A DNA stretch of 64,000 bases, from NCBI RefSeq assembly GCF_000710915.1, contig NZ_BAUA01000062.1:1-64000 (forward strand), given 5' to 3'. Below the pieces are notes generated by a model. It had not been told where the DNA came from. It ran no database searches and saw only the letters and a list, made by a program, of their open reading frames with translations. Origin of the DNA: Nocardia brasiliensis IFM 10847 (lineage in GTDB: Bacteria; Actinomycetota; Actinomycetes; Mycobacteriales; Mycobacteriaceae). The position numbers and the translations under genes are program-made. Below, piece by piece: positions 1 through 8,701 of the stretch; position 1 is the stretch's first letter, and each line of letters starts with the position of its first letter.

Positions 1-2
1 CT

Positions 3-233
3 GCTCCTGGCGGGACCGGCACGCCGGATGCGGCGGCACCGGGTGGTGGCACCGATGGCGACTCGGGCGCCCCGGCGGCACCGGGTGGCGGGGCGCAGAG
101 CGACCAGGGCGCGCAAGCGCAGGACAAAGGCCTGGCAGGCAACGTGCAGACCTTGACCGACAGCTTGAGCAAGCTGAACGAGCTGCTGAAGCCGCCCGCT
201 CCGCCCGCAGCGCCCCCGGCCGCGACCCCCTAG
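3..233 (+). CDS. C-terminal end of an Ala/Pro/Gly-rich protein (partial)
   Basis: Only the last 76 codons lie in the window; the reading frame enters from the left edge and stops with TAG at 231-233. The tail has runs of PGGG and APAAPG, then a short amphipathic stretch (VQTLTDSLSKLNELL), then a proline/alanine tail. Such tails are common in secreted or surface proteins of mycolate actinobacteria, but no domain can be named. It converges on the SDR gene and ends just before a strong hairpin. Function unknown. Confidence 0.6.
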   Translation, partial: APGGTGTPDAAAPGGGTDGDSGAPAAPGGGAQSDQGAQAQDKGLAGNVQTLTDSLSKLNELLKPPAPPAAPPAATP

Positions 234-244
234 CGGCACGGCAT

Positions 245-300
245 CGAATGCCGAACTCCCGCACCTGCTTCGGGGAAGCGGTGCGGGAGTTCGGCATTCG
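245..300. terminator. Perfect hairpin terminator between convergent genes
   Basis: A 20-bp perfect inverted repeat (245-264 with 281-300), extended by a further 5-bp stem (267-271 with 275-279) around a GGG loop. It lies 11 bp after the upstream stop and 7 bp before the stop of the SDR gene on the other strand, so it can end transcription both ways. There is no clear U-tract, as is usual for actinobacterial terminators. Confidence 0.85.
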
Positions 301-307
301 CGGGCGA

Positions 308-1072
308 CTACAGCGGCGTCACATAGGCGCCGGAGATCCCGCCGTCCACCAGGAACTGGGACGCGGTGATGAAGGAAGCGTCGTCACTGGCGAGAAACGC
401 CACCGCGGCGGCAATTTCCTCGGGTTCGGCGAAGCGCCCCGTCGGAATGTGCACCAGGCGCCGGGCCGCGCGCTCCGGGTCCTTGGCGAACAGCTCCTGC
501 AGCAGTGGCGTGTTCACCGGGCCCGGGCACAGTGCATTGACCCGAATCCCGTTGCGTGCGAATTGGACTCCCAGCTCGCGACTCATCGAGAGCACCCCGC
601 CCTTGGACGCGGTGTAGGAGATCTGCGAGGTGGCCGCGCCCATCACCGCGACGAACGAGGCGGTGTTGATCACCGACCCCTTGCCGCGTTCGAGCATGTG
701 CCCGATGGCGTACTTGCTGCACAGGTACACCGAGGTCAGGTTGACCTCCTGGACCCGCTTCCAGGCGTCCAGGCCGGTGGTGAGGATCGAATCGTCCTCC
801 GGCGGTGAGATTCCCGCGTTGTTGAACGCGATGTCGAGCCCGCCGTAGGTGTCGACCGCGGTCTGGAACAGCGCCTCCACCTGAGCTTCGTCGGTCACGT
901 CGACCTTGACGTACAAGCCGCCGACCTCGGTGGCGGCCGCCTCGCCGCTGGACGCGTCGATATCGGCGACGACCACCTTCGCGCCCTCCGCGGCGAAGCG
1001 ACGGACCGTGGCGAGACCGATGCCGCTCCCACCGCCGGTGACGACGGCGACTCGATCCTGTAAGCGCTGCAA
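308..1072 (-). CDS. SDR-family NAD(P)-dependent oxidoreductase
   Basis: A classical short-chain dehydrogenase of 254 aa, the normal family length. Visible are the cofactor loop TGGGSGIG (residues 12-19), an Asp at 37 after strand 2 that favours NAD(H), NNAG (84-87) and the catalytic Ser139, Tyr153 and Lys157. The start is TTG, five bases after an AGGAG box. It is the last gene of a minus-strand operon after glnA4, an amidotransferase and an aldehyde dehydrogenase, the same order as M. tuberculosis Rv2860c-Rv2857c. From context it may oxidise an alcohol or aldehyde formed in amine catabolism; the substrate is unknown. Confidence 0.88.
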   Translation of the reverse strand: MQRLQDRVAVVTGGGSGIGLATVRRFAAEGAKVVVADIDASSGEAAATEVGGLYVKVDVTDEAQVEALFQTAVDTYGGLDIAFNNAGISPPEDDSILTTGLDAWKRVQEVNLTSVYLCSKYAIGHMLERGKGSVINTASFVAVMGAATSQISYTASKGGVLSMSRELGVQFARNGIRVNALCPGPVNTPLLQELFAKDPERAARRLVHIPTGRFAEPEEIAAAVAFLASDDASFITASQFLVDGGISGAYVTPL

Positions 1073-1100
1073 GGTAACTCCTGTCGGGTTTTGATGTTCG

Positions 1101-2462
1101 CTATTGGGTGGCGAGGAAGACGTTCTTGGTCTCGGTGAACGCCAGCGCGGCGTCGGGCCCGAGTTCCCGGCCGAGACCGGACTGTTTGAATCCGCCGAAC
1201 GGCGTCCAATACCGCACGGAGGAATGCGAATTCACCGAGAGATTGCCCGCCTCGACCCCGCGGGAGACCCGCAGCGCGCGGCCGACGTCGTTGGTCCAGA
1301 TGGAGCCGGACAACCCGTACTCGGTGTCGTTGGCGATCCGGATGGCGTCGGCCTCGTCCTCGAACGGCACCACCGCGACCACCGGGCCGAACACCTCCTC
1401 GGTGAGCACCCGGTCGGTGGGCGAGTCCGGCAGCACAACCGTCGGCGGGTACCAGAATCCGGGGCCGTCGGGGTGCGTGCCGGTGAACGCCACCTTGGTC
1501 GACGGCTCGACGAACCCGGCCACCCGCTCGCGGTGCGCGGCCGAGATGAGCGGCCCCATCTCGGTGGCCGCCGAAGCCGGGTCGCCGACCACCACGCCAC
1601 GCACGGCGGGCTCGAGCAGTTCGAGGAATCGGTCGAAGACGGTGCGCTGCACCAGAATCCGCGAGCGGGCGCAGCAGTCCTGGCCCGCGTTGTCGAACAC
1701 GCCGTACGGCGCGGTGGCGGCCGCCCGGTCCAGATCCGCGTCGGCGAACACGATATTGGCGCTCTTTCCGCCCAATTCGAGGGTCACCCGTTTCACCTGC
1801 TGCGCGCAGCCGGCCATGATCTGTGTGCCGACCTCGGTCGAGCCGGTGAACACCACCTTGCGTACCGCGGGATGGGTGACGAACCGCTGCCCGACGATCG
1901 AGCCCTTGCCGGGCAGCACCTGGAAGACGTCTGCGGGAAGCCCGGCTTCGAGAGCCAACTCGCCCAGCCGGATCGCGGTCAGCGGCGTCAGTTCGGCCGG
2001 CTTGAGCACGACCGTGTTACCGGCCGCCAGCGCGGGTGCGAAACCCCAGCCCGCGATCGGCATCGGGAAGTTCCACGGCACGATCACCCCGACCACCCCG
2101 AGCGGTTCGTGGAAGGTGATGTCGACCCCGCCCGCCACCGGAATCTGCTGGCCGAGCAGCCTTTCCGGGATACCGGCCGCGTAGTGCAGCACGTCGCGGA
2201 CGTTGCCCGCCTCCCAGCGCGCGTTGCCGATGGTGTGCCCGGAGTTGGCGACCTCCAGTTGCGCGAGCTGCTCCAGGTTCGCGTCCACGGCCTCGGCGAA
2301 GCGGCGCAGCAGCCGGGCCCGGTCGCCTGGGGCCACCTCGCGCCAGGAGACCGCGGCGCGCCGGGCCCGGTCGATCGCGGCGTCGGTCTCGGCCGCGCCG
2401 ACCAGTTCGACCGTCGTCACCACCTGTTCGGTCGCCGGGTTGACCACCTGCGCTGTCGTCAC
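1101..2462 (-). CDS. Aldehyde dehydrogenase (AldC-like)
   Basis: NAD(P)-dependent aldehyde dehydrogenase of 453 aa. The oxyanion Asn in PWNF (about 131), the general-base Glu229 in LELGG and the catalytic Cys263 in GQDC are all present. The GTG start at 2462 follows an AGGGAG box and overlaps the TGA of the amidotransferase gene as GTGA, implying translational coupling; the open frame runs much further upstream but that part is a shadow of the amidotransferase. In gamma-glutamyl-amine catabolism (Puu-like pathways) such an enzyme oxidises the gamma-glutamyl aldehyde to the acid. The family is certain; the substrate is inferred from neighbours. Confidence 0.9.
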   Translation of the reverse strand: MTTAQVVNPATEQVVTTVELVGAAETDAAIDRARRAAVSWREVAPGDRARLLRRFAEAVDANLEQLAQLEVANSGHTIGNARWEAGNVRDVLHYAAGIPERLLGQQIPVAGGVDITFHEPLGVVGVIVPWNFPMPIAGWGFAPALAAGNTVVLKPAELTPLTAIRLGELALEAGLPADVFQVLPGKGSIVGQRFVTHPAVRKVVFTGSTEVGTQIMAGCAQQVKRVTLELGGKSANIVFADADLDRAAATAPYGVFDNAGQDCCARSRILVQRTVFDRFLELLEPAVRGVVVGDPASAATEMGPLISAAHRERVAGFVEPSTKVAFTGTHPDGPGFWYPPTVVLPDSPTDRVLTEEVFGPVVAVVPFEDEADAIRIANDTEYGLSGSIWTNDVGRALRVSRGVEAGNLSVNSHSSVRYWTPFGGFKQSGLGRELGPDAALAFTETKNVFLATQ

Positions 2463-3226
2463 GAGTTCCGCTCCCTTCGATAGTCTTCGGCCGCGGCGAC
2501 CAGTGCCCCGATCAGCCTGCGGTCGACCGCATCCACCTCCGGATGCCATTGCACGCCGATCAGAAACGGGCCGTCCGGCGCCTCGACCGCCTCGATGGTG
2601 CCGTCGGACGCGTGCGCGCTGACCACCAGTCCCGGCGCCAGGCGGTCGATCGCCTGATGATGGTGACAGTGCGCCTTCACGTGCGCCCCGGCGATCGCCG
2701 CGACCCGGCTGCCCGCCACCGGCGCCGCGTCGGTGACGGTGAAGCCACCGGTCGTACCCGAATGCTCGGCGTGCCCGAGCACCTCGGGCAGATGCTGCAC
2801 CAGCGTGCCGCCCAGCGCGACGTTCACCACCTGCATGCCCCGGCACACCGCGAGGACCGGCAGTTCGGCCGCGCGCGCCAGCGCGAACAATCCGAACTCG
2901 GACTCGTCGCGGTCCGGCCGGGTGTAGGTGTCCGGATGCGGCTGCGCGCCGTAGCGGTCCGGGGTCACGTCGGCGCCGCCGGTGAGCACCAATCCGTCCA
3001 GGCGCGCCACCAGTTCCGCGCGGGCAACTCCGGCGGGCGGCAGCAGCACCGGGATGCCGCCGGCCGCCACGACCATCTGCACGTAGCTGTACTGCAGCAC
3101 CGCGCTGTCGACGTCCCAAGAACCGAATCGGGCGCGCTCGACGTAGGTCGGCAGCCCGATCACCGGCCGTGGCCGCACCCCGGGTGCGGCCACGGCCGGC
3201 GCGGGTTCAGAGTCGTTCGAAGCCAC
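2459..3226 (-). CDS. Class I glutamine amidotransferase-like gamma-glutamyl hydrolase (PuuD type)
   Basis: Peptidase C26 family protein of 255 aa. The nucleophile Cys128 sits in the elbow AVCRGMQ, and His228 and Glu230 are in the QWHPE motif, completing the Cys-His-Glu triad. The GTG start follows GGGAG by 7 nt and overlaps the end of glnA4 by 20 nt. Family members hydrolyse the gamma-glutamyl amide bond after the attached amine has been oxidised, releasing glutamate. With the ligase upstream and the dehydrogenases downstream this completes a gamma-glutamylation route for amine use. Confidence 0.88.
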   Translation of the reverse strand: MASNDSEPAPAVAAPGVRPRPVIGLPTYVERARFGSWDVDSAVLQYSYVQMVVAAGGIPVLLPPAGVARAELVARLDGLVLTGGADVTPDRYGAQPHPDTYTRPDRDESEFGLFALARAAELPVLAVCRGMQVVNVALGGTLVQHLPEVLGHAEHSGTTGGFTVTDAAPVAGSRVAAIAGAHVKAHCHHHQAIDRLAPGLVVSAHASDGTIEAVEAPDGPFLIGVQWHPEVDAVDRRLIGALVAAAEDYRRERNS

Positions 3227-4571
3227 GAATTCGCTCCCAGTCGGTGACGGCGGCGTCGAAGGCGTCCAGTTCGACCTGCGCCGCGTTGCGGTAGTGCTCC
3301 ACTACATCATCACCGAACGCGGTCCGCGCCACCTTGCTGTCCCCGAACAGCTGCGCCGCCTCGCGCAGCGTGCGCGGCACGCGCGGGCGCTCCGACCGAT
3401 AGGCGTTGCCCTGGAACTCCGGCTCCAGCGGCAGCCGCTGCTCGATGCCGTGCAGACCCGCCGCGACGGCGGCGGCCACGGCGAGATAGGGGTTCACATC
3501 CCCGCCCGGCACCCGGTTCTCCAACCGCAGCGACGGCCCGTGCCCCACCACTCGCAACGCGCAGGTCCGGTTGTCGCGCCCCCAGGCGACGGCGGTCGGC
3601 GCGAAGCTACCCGAGACGAATCGCTTGTAGGAGTTGATGTTCGGCGCGAGCAGGTAGGTGAATTCGCGCAGGCAGTCCAGCTGGCCCGCGACGAAATGGC
3701 GCATCAGCGGCGACCAGCCGCCGGGCTCGTCACCCGCCAATACCGCCTCGTCGGACTCCCCGCGCAGGCTGATATGGATATGGCACGAGTTGCCTTCGCG
3801 CTCATTGTATTTGGCCATAAAGGTGAGACTGCGCCCCTCCTGGGCCGCGATCTCCTTCGCGCCGGTCTTGTAGATGCTGTGGTTGTCGCACGTGGTCAGC
3901 GCGTCGTCGTAGCGGAAAGTGATCTCGTGCTGGCCGGGGTTGCACTCCCCCTTGGCCGACTCGCAATACATTCCCGCGCCGTCCATTTCGGTGCGGATGC
4001 GCCGCAGCAGCGGCTCCAGCCGGGCGGTGCCGAGCAGCGAATAGTCGACGTTGTACTGGTTGGCCGGGCGCAGCTCGCGATAGCCGGCCGACCACGCGGC
4101 CTCGTAACTGTCGTCGAACACCAGGAATTCGAGTTCGGTGCCGACGAACGCGCGCAGTCCGTGCTCGGCCAGGCGGGCGAGCTGGGCGCGCAGCACCTGT
4201 CGCGGCGAGACCGGCACCGGCTTACCGGCGGGCTCCACCTGCTCGACGTCGCACAGCACCAGCGCGGTACCCGGCCACCACGGCACCGACCGCAAGGTGT
4301 TCAGGTCCGGCCGCAGCACGAAATCCCCGTATCCGGTGTCCCAGGACGACATCGAGTACCCGGCCACCGTCGTCATGTCCACGTCGACGGCGAGCAGGTA
4401 GTTGCACGCCTCGGTCGCGTGCTCCACCACCTCGTCCAGGAAATATCTTGCCGCACAACGTTTTCCCTGTAACCGACCCTGCATGTCGGTCATCGCGACC
4501 AGCACCGTATCGATGCGCCCGGCCTCGACCTGCTCCCGCAACTGCGTCAGACTCAACATCCCGCTACGCAT
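3207..4571 (-). CDS. glnA4: Glutamine synthetase-like gamma-glutamyl-amine ligase
   Basis: Glutamine synthetase superfamily protein of 454 aa. ATP/metal-site motifs are visible (ECNPGQHEITF, NSCHIHISL and the substrate-loop region RLENRVPGGDVNPY). The hydrolase and dehydrogenase partners point to a GlnA3/GlnA4-type enzyme that joins glutamate to an amine such as ethanolamine or a polyamine rather than to ammonia. A TTG at 4574 is followed at once by ATG at 4571; GAGAGGGG lies upstream and fits the ATG. It is the first gene of the operon. Symbol given by synteny with Rv2860c; the amine cannot be decided from sequence. Confidence 0.85.
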   Translation of the reverse strand: MRSGMLSLTQLREQVEAGRIDTVLVAMTDMQGRLQGKRCAARYFLDEVVEHATEACNYLLAVDVDMTTVAGYSMSSWDTGYGDFVLRPDLNTLRSVPWWPGTALVLCDVEQVEPAGKPVPVSPRQVLRAQLARLAEHGLRAFVGTELEFLVFDDSYEAAWSAGYRELRPANQYNVDYSLLGTARLEPLLRRIRTEMDGAGMYCESAKGECNPGQHEITFRYDDALTTCDNHSIYKTGAKEIAAQEGRSLTFMAKYNEREGNSCHIHISLRGESDEAVLAGDEPGGWSPLMRHFVAGQLDCLREFTYLLAPNINSYKRFVSGSFAPTAVAWGRDNRTCALRVVGHGPSLRLENRVPGGDVNPYLAVAAAVAAGLHGIEQRLPLEPEFQGNAYRSERPRVPRTLREAAQLFGDSKVARTAFGDDVVEHYRNAAQVELDAFDAAVTDWERIRGFERL

Positions 4572-4663
4572 CAACAGCCCCTCTCGGCACCAACCGTGCT
4601 CACGCTAGAGCAAACTCGGCCGTTTTGTGATCGGACACACAAACCTGCTGCGCGCGTGCGTCG

Positions 4664-4683
4664 GTCGGACCGATGGTCCCGAC
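4664..4683. promoter_or_regulatory. DosR/DevR-box-like dyad upstream of the acg remnant
   Basis: Read on the minus strand, GTCGGGACCATCGGTCCGAC matches 15 of 20 positions of the mycobacterial DosR consensus as I recall it (TTSGGGACTWWAGTCCCSAA), with the GGGAC/GTCC half-sites arranged as a dyad. It lies about 120 bp before the ATG of an Acg-type fragment; acg is a DosR target in mycobacteria. Suggestive only. Confidence 0.35.
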
Positions 4684-4800
4684 TTTTCGGAACCTTCAGA
4701 TCAATGTCGGACACCGCGCTCGTCCGGACACTCGGCTCGGTAGGGCTCGTGCGTGCATCCGATCACGCCGCGCCGCATCGAGCCAGGAGGCACTGAATCT

Positions 4801-4956
4801 ATGGACTGTGCACAGCCGGACGCCGATACCGTCGAGGCCGCGCTCGCGATGGCGGTCCGCGCGCCCTCGGTACACAACAGCCAGCATCAGGCAGCGCAAC
4901 CCCGGCGTCGCCGCGAGCAGATCGCGGCACCGTCTCTCCCTCTCCGGACGCCTTGA
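4801..4956 (+). pseudogene. 5' remnant of an Acg-family nitroreductase gene
   Basis: The ATG has a good AGGAGG box ten bases upstream (4785-4790). The first 27 or so codons read EAALAMAVRAPSVHNSQ, a near match to the start of Acg-type nitroreductases, which continue HNSQPWRW. After Gln the similarity stops: the frame goes into an Arg/Pro-rich run and ends at a stop after 51 codons, while the family has over 300 residues. No other frame restores the nitroreductase fold before the next gene begins on the opposite strand. I read it as a deleted gene whose promoter and start survive. Confidence 0.5.
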
Positions 4957-5004
4957 CCCCATCTACCAGCAGTTACCCCGGCAATATCGGGTGAGACCGA
5001 GCAG

Positions 5005-6597
5005 TCAGCGCACGCAGGCCGGGATCGAGATGCCGGGCAACGCCTCGAGCGTAGGGACGAAGGGCGCTCGATCCACCGACCGCGCCACCGGGCACAGCCG
5101 GACGACCCGCGGCCCGGGGCCGGTGCGATTGCCGCTGTTGTCGAAGACGACCGGCCCGCCCGCCCCGGGCACCGCGGTATCGGGCGCGGAGAACCCGCTG
5201 ATCGTCGCGTTCACCTGGCTGCGCTGCACCGGCATGGTGGCGGGCAGCTCGCGCAGCGCGGTGTCGATGGTGGTCACCGCGTCGTAGGCGTTGACCGCCC
5301 AGCCGTCGCCGATGTGCTCGGGATCGAAACCCGCGTCCCGGAAGTGCTGTTCGAACACGGCCCAGTTGGGGTTGCCCGGCTGCGGCGCGTCCGCCCCGGC
5401 CACCAGGGTGAAGAGCAGCCGCACCCGGCCGTCGGCGAAACTGGGCGAGGACAAGGCCTTGGTGCGCAGATCCTCGAGCGACTGGTCGGCCTCCTCGGTA
5501 CGCAGCCGATTGCCGTCCGAGGTGCTGAGCACCGTCACCGAGGTCGCGGCGCACTGGCCGTTCGTGTAGGCCTCGTCGAGGCTGTACAGCAGCCTGCCCA
5601 GGTCGCGACCACGAGCGATGTAGGCGATCGTGACATCCTTCGGGGTCGAGCAGACCCGCTTGGCGGTCTGCGGCACGGTGCTCGGTTCGCTGGTGTCGAA
5701 CTTGACCTCCAGCACATTGCCGCCGTACTGGCGTTGGAAAAACGGCAGGGTCGTGCAGGTGTAGGGATCCGAACCGCCGATCGGCACCATGATGAAATCC
5801 GGCCGGACCGGCGAGACCGCACCGAGCGCCTGCACCTGCACGGCGACCCGGAACGCCACGCGATAGAAGTAGTCCCGCGCGATGCCGCGCGGATAGGTGA
5901 TGTCCCGATCGCAGCTGTCGAACTCGGGATTGTCGGCGCGCGAGCCGTCCTGGTCGAAACCCTCGGCGGTCACCACATCGGACACCATCGGGATCTTCGC
6001 CGCGGCGAGCACATCCGCGACCTCGGCGGTGGTCTGGTCGCTGAGGCCGATGCCCGCCACGGCGACCACGTCGGACCGATCCGCCAGGGCGCGCGCCACC
6101 GCGAGCGGGTCGCCGTCGCCGGCGTAGTCGCCGAGCTGGCCCACGACCAGTCGCATGGGATGCAGGCAACCGGTGCCGTTGGCCCGGCGCTGCCCGGCCG
6201 CCATGCCCTCCAATTCGTGGACCGCCCTGCTGCCCGCCAGCTCGTCGGTCATCGTGAGCAGCACTCCGACGGTCGCCGGGGTGCCCGGGCACTCCTGGTC
6301 CGCCGCGCGATTCTGCCGGTCGATCACCGCCAGCACCGGCGCGAACGCATCGAGCTCGAAAGCGTAAGGCCCCTCGGACAATCCGACGCAGTGCCGGCCC
6401 GCCTGCCAGGCCGCGCGGTCCGGCATCCAGCCCGGGTTGCAGGTGAACGCGTGCTGCAACCCGTCCCGGAAGGCGAACCCGGCACCGCCGAGCACGAGCA
6501 GCGCGGCGACGAGTCCCAGCCGCACCCAGTCCGTCCACGGGCGCGGAAACGGCCGCTCCGGTCTCGGAAAGACGCCTAGCCGATATCGCGATGCCAC
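5005..6597 (-). CDS. Membrane-anchored periplasmic-binding-protein-like sensor
   Basis: 530-aa protein with a short basic, Pro-rich cytoplasmic tail (about residues 1-25), one membrane helix (about 27-44) and a large outer domain that looks like a type I periplasmic binding protein (branched-chain amino-acid receptor fold: GVLLTMTDE early, AVAGIGLSDQTTAEVADVL, IPMVSDVVTAEG, later AVNAYDAVTTID). Ten cysteines are spread through the outer part, consistent with disulfides outside the membrane. The GTG start has GAAGGAG upstream. It follows the STAND-like gene by 25 nt on the same strand and has no permease or transport ATPase nearby, so it is more likely a receptor than a transporter part. Ligand unknown. 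Confidence 0.65.
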   Translation of the reverse strand: MASRYRLGVFPRPERPFPRPWTDWVRLGLVAALLVLGGAGFAFRDGLQHAFTCNPGWMPDRAAWQAGRHCVGLSEGPYAFELDAFAPVLAVIDRQNRAADQECPGTPATVGVLLTMTDELAGSRAVHELEGMAAGQRRANGTGCLHPMRLVVGQLGDYAGDGDPLAVARALADRSDVVAVAGIGLSDQTTAEVADVLAAAKIPMVSDVVTAEGFDQDGSRADNPEFDSCDRDITYPRGIARDYFYRVAFRVAVQVQALGAVSPVRPDFIMVPIGGSDPYTCTTLPFFQRQYGGNVLEVKFDTSEPSTVPQTAKRVCSTPKDVTIAYIARGRDLGRLLYSLDEAYTNGQCAATSVTVLSTSDGNRLRTEEADQSLEDLRTKALSSPSFADGRVRLLFTLVAGADAPQPGNPNWAVFEQHFRDAGFDPEHIGDGWAVNAYDAVTTIDTALRELPATMPVQRSQVNATISGFSAPDTAVPGAGGPVVFDNSGNRTGPGPRVVRLCPVARSVDRAPFVPTLEALPGISIPACVR

Positions 6598-6622
6598 GAA
6601 AGGTCTCCTTCTGCCGCGCAGG

Positions 6623-8560
6623 TCACTCGAATTGGTCCGCGAGCCTGCGATAGCGATTGGCGCGCAACAGGAACGGGCCGTCGGCCGGCACGTGCTCGGC
6701 CAATTGCTCGTAGCTGTGCGCGATCCGGCGGCACAGCTCCGCCTTCAGCTCCAGCGGGGTGCCGATATCGGACTCGAACGCGGGCACCAGCGCGATCAGG
6801 ACCCCGATATGCGCGCCCGGGGTGCGGGCGCGGGCGGAACTGTCCACGAGCGACCCGTCCCGCCGGACCGGATCGGGCAGTTCGACCACGGCGTCGAACA
6901 ACGTCAGCCACTCCGGCGCGGACAGTTCCGCCAGCAGCGTCGTGAGTTCGTCCACTACCGCCCCGCGGCCGTTCAGCAGGCGGGCGTGCGCCAGCCGGCC
7001 CCCGCGATCACCGGCGGCGACATGCTCGAGCAACGTGCCGAGTACGCGCTCGAGACCGGGCCCGTCTTCGGGACGGGTGCGGGCCACCAGCGCGCGGAGG
7101 CCGAGCAGGCGCAGCAGCGGCGGGAGCCGCTCCGGGCCGCCCGGTGTCGTGGCCGTCCACAACGAGCGGGACTTGAACAGGATGGAATCGTGCTCGACGC
7201 CGGGCGGCAGCAGACCGACCAGGTTGCGCGCCTCCGCCTTGTGTCGCGCGGCCGAAACCGTGATCAACGCCGCGGCCAGCTCGCGACGGACCAGTTTGCG
7301 CACGCTCAGGCCCCGACCGAAGACCCGCAGCAGGTACTGCTCGACGGTCACGCCGGGCTCCGGGCCCGGACTGCGCAACAAGCCGTCGAGATTCGTCAGG
7401 TGCTGCGGCTCCTCTTTGATCAGCCGCAGCACGAGCGCCGTCGCCGCGGGGTGACCGCGGGTGAGCCGGTAGACCGTGTGGCCGATGTTCTCCGACTGGT
7501 ACAGGTCGACGTCCTTGGCCATCAGCCGGACATCGCTCTCGCTCAGCTCGGGCAACCGCACCCGCGCCCAGCGCGGTCCGACCAGCACCTGGGACGCCGC
7601 GTCGAGCGGCTCCGACCACACCGCGGGCGCGGGCACCAAGCCGGCCAGTTCGTCGACCAGGACACCGGAGCTCGCGGCCACGATCGTCAGCGGGTCCGGC
7701 AGCTCGGCGCCGGTGGCGGCGATCGAACGCCGCACGCGCAGCACGGAACTGAGAAACGGGGTGGCGGCCTGCGCGTCGGCGTCGTCGATCAGCACGAAGA
7801 CGTTCGAGGTGCGCCGCTTGACCTTGGCGACGCTGTGCCGCAGGTCGGCGAGCAACGCCCCGACCAGCACGTCGTCCACGTCGCGGCGGACCCGGGGGTC
7901 GAGGCTTCTGGCGTTGTTGCTCAGCCCGATCAGCGCACGCTCGGCGTCGAGACGCAGATCCAGATCCTGATGACCGAACCACGCGGCCTTCGGTCCCCAA
8001 GTGACCCGGCCGAGCAGCCGTCCGCCCAGCAACCGGCCCACCACCGCGTCGGAGACCGTATTGGCCACGGCGGGCGCGATCACGTCGACGCCGGGCACCT
8101 TGATATTGGCGGCCAGCGAACCGGCCAGATTGATCATGTTCTGGACGAAGCCGACCAGTGCGGCACGGCGTTGATACTGGTTGAGCAACAACCGCAGCCG
8201 GGTCAATTGCTCGTCCGGGGGCTGGTCGCCGAAGTTCTCGGCGATGACGATCTGCGCGATCACCAACCGGGGAAACGCGACCGCGTAGCCGGGAATGTCG
8301 ACGCTGAGGCCGAGCATGACGGCGGCCAGCACGGTGCGCACCGGATTGTTCAGGTCGAACGGTTGCTCCAGCGGCCGGACCAGCACCGAGGGCGTGTGTC
8401 CCTGCCATTTGGCCAGGGCCCTACCCAACACGGCGCTGCGGCCGGAACCGCCGCAGCCCTCCAGCACCAGCACAGGTTTCGGCGGTGCCGCCACCTCACC
8501 GGCGGATACCTCGACCAATCGGTCGATCAATTCGAGTAAATCGGTGCGCCCCACAAACAC
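6623..8560 (-). CDS. STAND-like P-loop NTPase partner of the sensor
   Basis: 645-aa cytoplasmic protein. It opens with VFVGRTDLLELIDRL, the typical lead-in of AAA/STAND ATPases, then a P-loop GCGGSGRS (residues 35-42) in which the invariant Lys is Arg, and a Walker B-like VFVLIDDAD (about 254-262). The C-terminal half is helical and Leu/Arg/Glu-rich without recognisable repeats or effector domain. The longer frame to 8599 begins with an unlikely leader; GGGAGG at 8570-8575 (minus strand) fits GTG at 8560 or TTG at 8563. Being upstream of, and spaced 25 nt from, a membrane receptor suggests one signalling unit. The Lys-to-Arg change suggests weak or absent hydrolysis. Function not known. Confidence 0.65.
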   Translation of the reverse strand: MFVGRTDLLELIDRLVEVSAGEVAAPPKPVLVLEGCGGSGRSAVLGRALAKWQGHTPSVLVRPLEQPFDLNNPVRTVLAAVMLGLSVDIPGYAVAFPRLVIAQIVIAENFGDQPPDEQLTRLRLLLNQYQRRAALVGFVQNMINLAGSLAANIKVPGVDVIAPAVANTVSDAVVGRLLGGRLLGRVTWGPKAAWFGHQDLDLRLDAERALIGLSNNARSLDPRVRRDVDDVLVGALLADLRHSVAKVKRRTSNVFVLIDDADAQAATPFLSSVLRVRRSIAATGAELPDPLTIVAASSGVLVDELAGLVPAPAVWSEPLDAASQVLVGPRWARVRLPELSESDVRLMAKDVDLYQSENIGHTVYRLTRGHPAATALVLRLIKEEPQHLTNLDGLLRSPGPEPGVTVEQYLLRVFGRGLSVRKLVRRELAAALITVSAARHKAEARNLVGLLPPGVEHDSILFKSRSLWTATTPGGPERLPPLLRLLGLRALVARTRPEDGPGLERVLGTLLEHVAAGDRGGRLAHARLLNGRGAVVDELTTLLAELSAPEWLTLFDAVVELPDPVRRDGSLVDSSARARTPGAHIGVLIALVPAFESDIGTPLELKAELCRRIAHSYEQLAEHVPADGPFLLRANRYRRLADQFE

Positions 8561-8701
8561 CAAGCATCGCCTCCCACGGCTTGGCTGCCACCATAACAAT
8601 CGGCCACCCGCGCAACAACCGTATTCAGCTCTTGGACAACGGAATTAGGGGATAAAAGCAAACCGGAAGCAGGTACCGATTCCGAACGAACCGACCGGCT
8701 C

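Larger units (their letters stand above)
4572..5004. other. 433-bp stretch between the glnA4 and STAND/sensor operons
   Basis: Contains the presumed glnA4 promoter (minus strand), a dyad resembling a DosR box, and the 5' remnant of an Acg-type nitroreductase gene. No other gene is supported. Confidence 0.5.

Noticed and set aside
1104..2483. 459-codon open frame opposite the aldehyde dehydrogenase
   Set aside because: Arg/His/Gly-rich, no domain, and fully antisense to a well-conserved enzyme; a typical GC-rich shadow.
6437..8539. 700-codon frame opposite the STAND-like gene
   Set aside because: Composition dominated by Arg, Gln, His and Gly with no fold signature; the minus-strand frame has motifs and a ribosome site.
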